In this document: positions 61,650-64,000 of the stretch, piece by piece
How the letters are laid out: the number at the start of each line of letters is the position of its first letter
Numbering within the stretch: position 1 is the stretch's first letter
Assembly (NCBI GenBank): GCA_050250755.1
Contig: JBFWOB010000023.1
Span: 29,545-93,544, forward strand
Length of the DNA stretch: 64,000 nucleotides
Source of the DNA: Ga0077555 sp050250755
GTDB taxonomy: Bacteria; Pseudomonadota; Alphaproteobacteria; Rhizobiales; Hyphomicrobiaceae
Reading direction: 5' to 3'
Notes under the pieces: generated by a model
Databases searched by the model: none
The model's input: the letters and a program-made list of their open reading frames with translations, nothing else
Told to the model about the DNA's origin: nothing
Position numbers and translations under genes: made by a program

Positions 61650-62828
61650 ATGCGCGACCTGATGACTGCCGCAGCCACGCTGCCTGATGACCACGCCTCG
61701 GCAGCTCTTGCGGGTCGTGTCTGGCGCCCGGATGTCGCTGGCCCATCGATCGTGCGCATCGAAGCGGCCCGCGTCATCGACATCAGTGCCCATGTGCCGA
61801 CCATGACCGCACTCTGCGAAGCGCCTGATCCCGCCTCTCATATACGCAGCATCGCCGGCGAGGATATCGGCAGCCTTGACTCGATCCTCGCCAACACGCC
61901 CGAGGCCACGCGCAACACGTCGCAGCCTTGGTTGCTTTCGCCGATCGACTTGCAGGCCGTGAAAGCAGCCGGCGTCACCTTTGCCCGCTCGATGCTCGAA
62001 CGCGTCATCGAAGAGCAGGCCAAAGGCGCTCCCGAAAGGGCACGCGCGATCCGCGCGGAGGTCGAGCGTCAGCTCGGCGGCGACTTGCGGCGCGTGAAGC
62101 CTGGCTCGTCCCAGGCGCTCGCACTGAAGAAGACGCTGATCGAGGCGGGCGCGTGGTCGCAATATCTCGAGGTCGGTATCGGCGAGGATGCCGAGATCTT
62201 TACGAAGGCACAGACATTATCGACGGTTGGCCACGGGATGGAAGCAGGGTTGCATCCACGTTCGACCTGGAACAACCCGGAGCCGGAAGTTGTCGTCATC
62301 GTTGCCTCCGACGGCCGTATTGTAGGTGCCACGCTTGGCAACGACGTCAATCTCCGGGATTTCGAAGGCCGCTCGGCGCTCTTGCTGTCGAAGGCCAAGG
62401 ACAACAACGCATCGGCAACGATCGGCCCTTTCGTTCGCTTCTTCGATAATGGCTTCAGTCTCGATACGGTCCGAGGCATGGAGGTCTCGCTCGACGTGAC
62501 GGGCGACGACGGTTTCCAGCTAACCGGCACGTCGTCAATGCGCGAGATCGCCCGCGATCCGGCCGACCTCGTCAGCGAGCTCATCGGCAAGACGCATCAG
62601 TATCCGGATGGAGCTGTGCTTTATCTCGGCACCATGTTCGCTCCAACCAAGGACCGCGGCACCGCCGGCATGGGCTTCACGCATAAGCCCGGAGACCTCG
62701 TGACGATCAGCACACCGACGCTGGGACGCCTCACCAATCGCATGACCACGGCTGATGCGGCGCCACCTTGGACATTTGGAGCCCAGGCCCTGATGCAGAA
62801 CCTCGCCCGACGTGGCCTGCTCAAATAG
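61650..62828 (+). CDS. Fumarylacetoacetate hydrolase family protein
   Basis: A 392-residue protein with the FAA-hydrolase fold in its C-terminal two thirds: STVGHGMEAGLHPRSTWNNP, then PEPEVVVIVASDGRIVGATL, then G-N-D-V-N-L-R-D-F-E-G-R-S, K-A-K-D-N-N-A and MEVSLDVTGDDG. Such enzymes hydrolyse C-C bonds in diketo acids or act as hydratases and decarboxylases. A strong AAGGAGGGA precedes the ATG. It forms a probable pair with the MFS gene. Confidence 0.9.
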   Translation: MRDLMTAAATLPDDHASAALAGRVWRPDVAGPSIVRIEAARVIDISAHVPTMTALCEAPDPASHIRSIAGEDIGSLDSILANTPEATRNTSQPWLLSPIDLQAVKAAGVTFARSMLERVIEEQAKGAPERARAIRAEVERQLGGDLRRVKPGSSQALALKKTLIEAGAWSQYLEVGIGEDAEIFTKAQTLSTVGHGMEAGLHPRSTWNNPEPEVVVIVASDGRIVGATLGNDVNLRDFEGRSALLLSKAKDNNASATIGPFVRFFDNGFSLDTVRGMEVSLDVTGDDGFQLTGTSSMREIARDPADLVSELIGKTHQYPDGAVLYLGTMFAPTKDRGTAGMGFTHKPGDLVTISTPTLGRLTNRMTTADAAPPWTFGAQALMQNLARRGLLK

Positions 62829-62856
62829 CTGCTTCGGGACAATTGCCTGATTTTCC

Positions 62857-62879
62857 CCAACCGGATCGACTTCGGTTGG
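62857..62879 (+). terminator. Possible hairpin after FAA hydrolase gene
   Basis: CCAACCG and CGGTTGG pair around a 9-base loop 29 bases behind the stop codon. No U-run follows, so it is a weak terminator candidate. Confidence 0.35.
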
Positions 62880-62986
62880 CACACCAATTAACGCATCGGA
62901 AAGGCTCTTCTTTCTGGATCACAGTCTCGCCGTTAAGGTGGCTTTTGTAAACTTTCTGTCAAAGTATTCGGGAGCCTCTCCGCGTC

Positions 62987-63376
62987 ATGCGTAAGCTCGT
63001 CGCGCTTCTTCTCGTAGCCGCATTTTCGCTCGGCAATACCCTGTCGCTCAATGCGGCCCGTACCGACGCAACATTGCCGGCCCATCGGCTGGAGCTTCTC
63101 GTCATCGAAGTCGCCGGCTGCACGGTGTGCGATCTGGTTCGCACCTATATTCAACCGGCCTATGAAGCCTCTCCGCGCGCTCGACAGGCTCCGATGCGTT
63201 ATGTCGACGTCACCAGCCAGGACGAGCTGACGCTTGGCCTCAACGAACGGGTGTCGACCGTCCCGACCATCGTGCTGCTACGCGACGGCCGCGAAGTCGA
63301 CCGCGTCACCGGCTATATCGGTCCCCACAATTTCCTGATTGCCATTTCGAACATGCTCGACACGGTCGTCGATTGA
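62987..63376 (+). CDS. Secreted thioredoxin-like protein (SoxS-like)
   Basis: A 129-residue protein with a signal peptide (MRKLVALLLVAAFSLGN to about LNAARTD) and a thioredoxin-like domain. The redox site is V-A-G-C-T-V-C-D-L (C45, C48) and the cis-Pro region is V-S-T-V-P-T-I-V-L. It resembles SoxS-type periplasmic thioredoxins that reduce sulfur-oxidation proteins, but no sox genes are nearby. GGGAG about 12 bases ahead is a distant ribosome-binding site. Confidence 0.82.
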   Translation: MRKLVALLLVAAFSLGNTLSLNAARTDATLPAHRLELLVIEVAGCTVCDLVRTYIQPAYEASPRARQAPMRYVDVTSQDELTLGLNERVSTVPTIVLLRDGREVDRVTGYIGPHNFLIAISNMLDTVVD

Positions 63377-63432
63377 GCACGCGAACACCGTCCGTATCGG
63401 TGCTCACTCGGGACGCGTCTTAAGATCCTCTG

Positions 63433-63846
63433 CTAGATCTCGACCACGATATAATCGTCTTCGATCTCCACCTTGAAGGTCTCGGCGACATACGGACCTT
63501 CGACCAGGCTTGCGCCTTGCTCGACCTTCACGTCGAATTTCATAAGGCGCATCCGGCGCGGATCGCAGTAGGACCGCCCCGTCTTGATGTCGAACTCCCA
63601 TTGATGCCACGGGCAGCGAACAATTTCCCCTTCTCGCGAGTGCTTGTAATCGCCCGGCCCATCGGATTGCACGAGCCCCGTGATGATGCCTTTGGCGAGG
63701 CTGCCGCCCTTGTGTGGACACGTCTCGGAGAGCGCAAAGAACTCACCCTTGACGTTGAACACGATCACGCCGCGTCCATCGAGGGTGACACACTTCCTCT
63801 TGCCAGGAGCAATCTCGTCCACCTTCGCGACGACGTGACGTGCCAT
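63433..63846 (-). CDS. Rieske [2Fe-2S] domain protein
   Basis: A 137-residue Rieske ferredoxin. Cluster ligands are C43 and H45 in S-E-T-C-P-H-K-G-G and C78 and H81 in V-R-C-P-W-H-Q-W-E-F-D. This is the biphenyl-dioxygenase-ferredoxin type, acting as electron carrier to an oxygenase. ATG 63846 (MARHVVAKVDEI) matches the usual start; an in-frame ATG at 63873 is possible. No dioxygenase gene is visible before the window ends. Confidence 0.92.
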   Translation of the reverse strand: MARHVVAKVDEIAPGKRKCVTLDGRGVIVFNVKGEFFALSETCPHKGGSLAKGIITGLVQSDGPGDYKHSREGEIVRCPWHQWEFDIKTGRSYCDPRRMRLMKFDVKVEQGASLVEGPYVAETFKVEIEDDYIVVEI

Positions 63847-64000
63847 AGGTTCTCTCTTCTCGCGATCCTGCATCTCGCGCGCGACATCTGCGCATGTTCG
63901 CTCGATTGTGGCCTCGCAACATGGCAGTCCGAAACCCACTGCAGCCTGTCGCCGGATCGAACTTGCCTAAGCATCGCGGCTCGGATAACGGTCGCGCCCC

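Noticed and set aside
63847..64000. Possible gene start at the right edge
   Set aside because: Only short shadow frames; no family-like sequence or ribosome-binding site.

Overview
The window looks like chromosomal sequence from an alphaproteobacterium, most likely of the order Hyphomicrobiales (Rhizobiales). The basis is high GC, the gene neighbourhoods (ccmA divergent from acnA with a DUF1223 gene behind it, hppA-thiL, pyrF-DUF1330) and the many flavin monooxygenase-like, VOC and Bug-type proteins. I see no phage, integrase, complete insertion sequence, CRISPR array or rRNA. One short MITE-like inverted repeat lies at 1257-1332. The genus is not resolved.

Layout. 1-2758: an EnvC/M23-like murein hydrolase activator running off the left edge, a twin-TM HIG1-like protein, PduO-type cobalamin adenosyltransferase and a rhomboid protease. 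3131-5794: etfB-etfA-3-hydroxybutyryl-CoA dehydrogenase. 5892-14925: a DNA glycosylase, VOC proteins, an LhgO-like flavoprotein, a DUF6166 gene, the DUF4387/AtuA pair, an LLM oxidoreductase, a zinc alcohol dehydrogenase, an NTF2-like protein and an FNR-type flavoreductase. 14951-20123: ccmB and ccmA (minus strand), acnA and DUF1223. 20239-27804: an orphan hydantoinase A subunit, mutS, a glycosyltransferase and an EmrB-type exporter. 27904-36769: LLM monooxygenases, a dipeptide-type binding protein, FMN reductase-pyrF-DUF1330, nitronate monooxygenase, VOC and alpha/beta hydrolase.

36817-39490 is the most unusual part. Two tandem tRNA-like sequences with abnormal anticodon loops and a 349-base structured leader precede a slipin (SPFH/band 7) gene that ends in a strong terminator. 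Converging on it is a glutaredoxin-DinB fusion gene whose first redox-motif codon is an in-frame TGA (motif U-T-S-C). A hairpin fitting bacterial SECIS rules lies just downstream of the TGA, so I read the gene as a selenoprotein.

39631-49152: D-aminoacylase-type amidohydrolase with a nitronate monooxygenase, MOSC protein, class I aldolase, TauD-type dioxygenase, a Bug/TctC binding protein and two LLM oxidoreductases. 49283-63846: a Lys/Ala repeat protein, dapD, an IalB-like protein, a TrmH-family methyltransferase, an outer-membrane barrel, K+-independent H+-pyrophosphatase, thiL, a DSP-type phosphatase/sulfurtransferase, an M3 oligoendopeptidase, YdcF, an MFS transporter, an FAA hydrolase, a periplasmic thioredoxin-like protein and a Rieske ferredoxin.

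Functionally the window mixes core metabolism (acnA, fructose-bisphosphate aldolase, pyrF, dapD, thiL, hppA, ETF) with a broad set of small-molecule oxidation genes: five LLM proteins, two nitronate monooxygenases, three VOC proteins, a TauD-like dioxygenase and an FAA hydrolase. This is typical of a metabolically versatile soil or water heterotroph.
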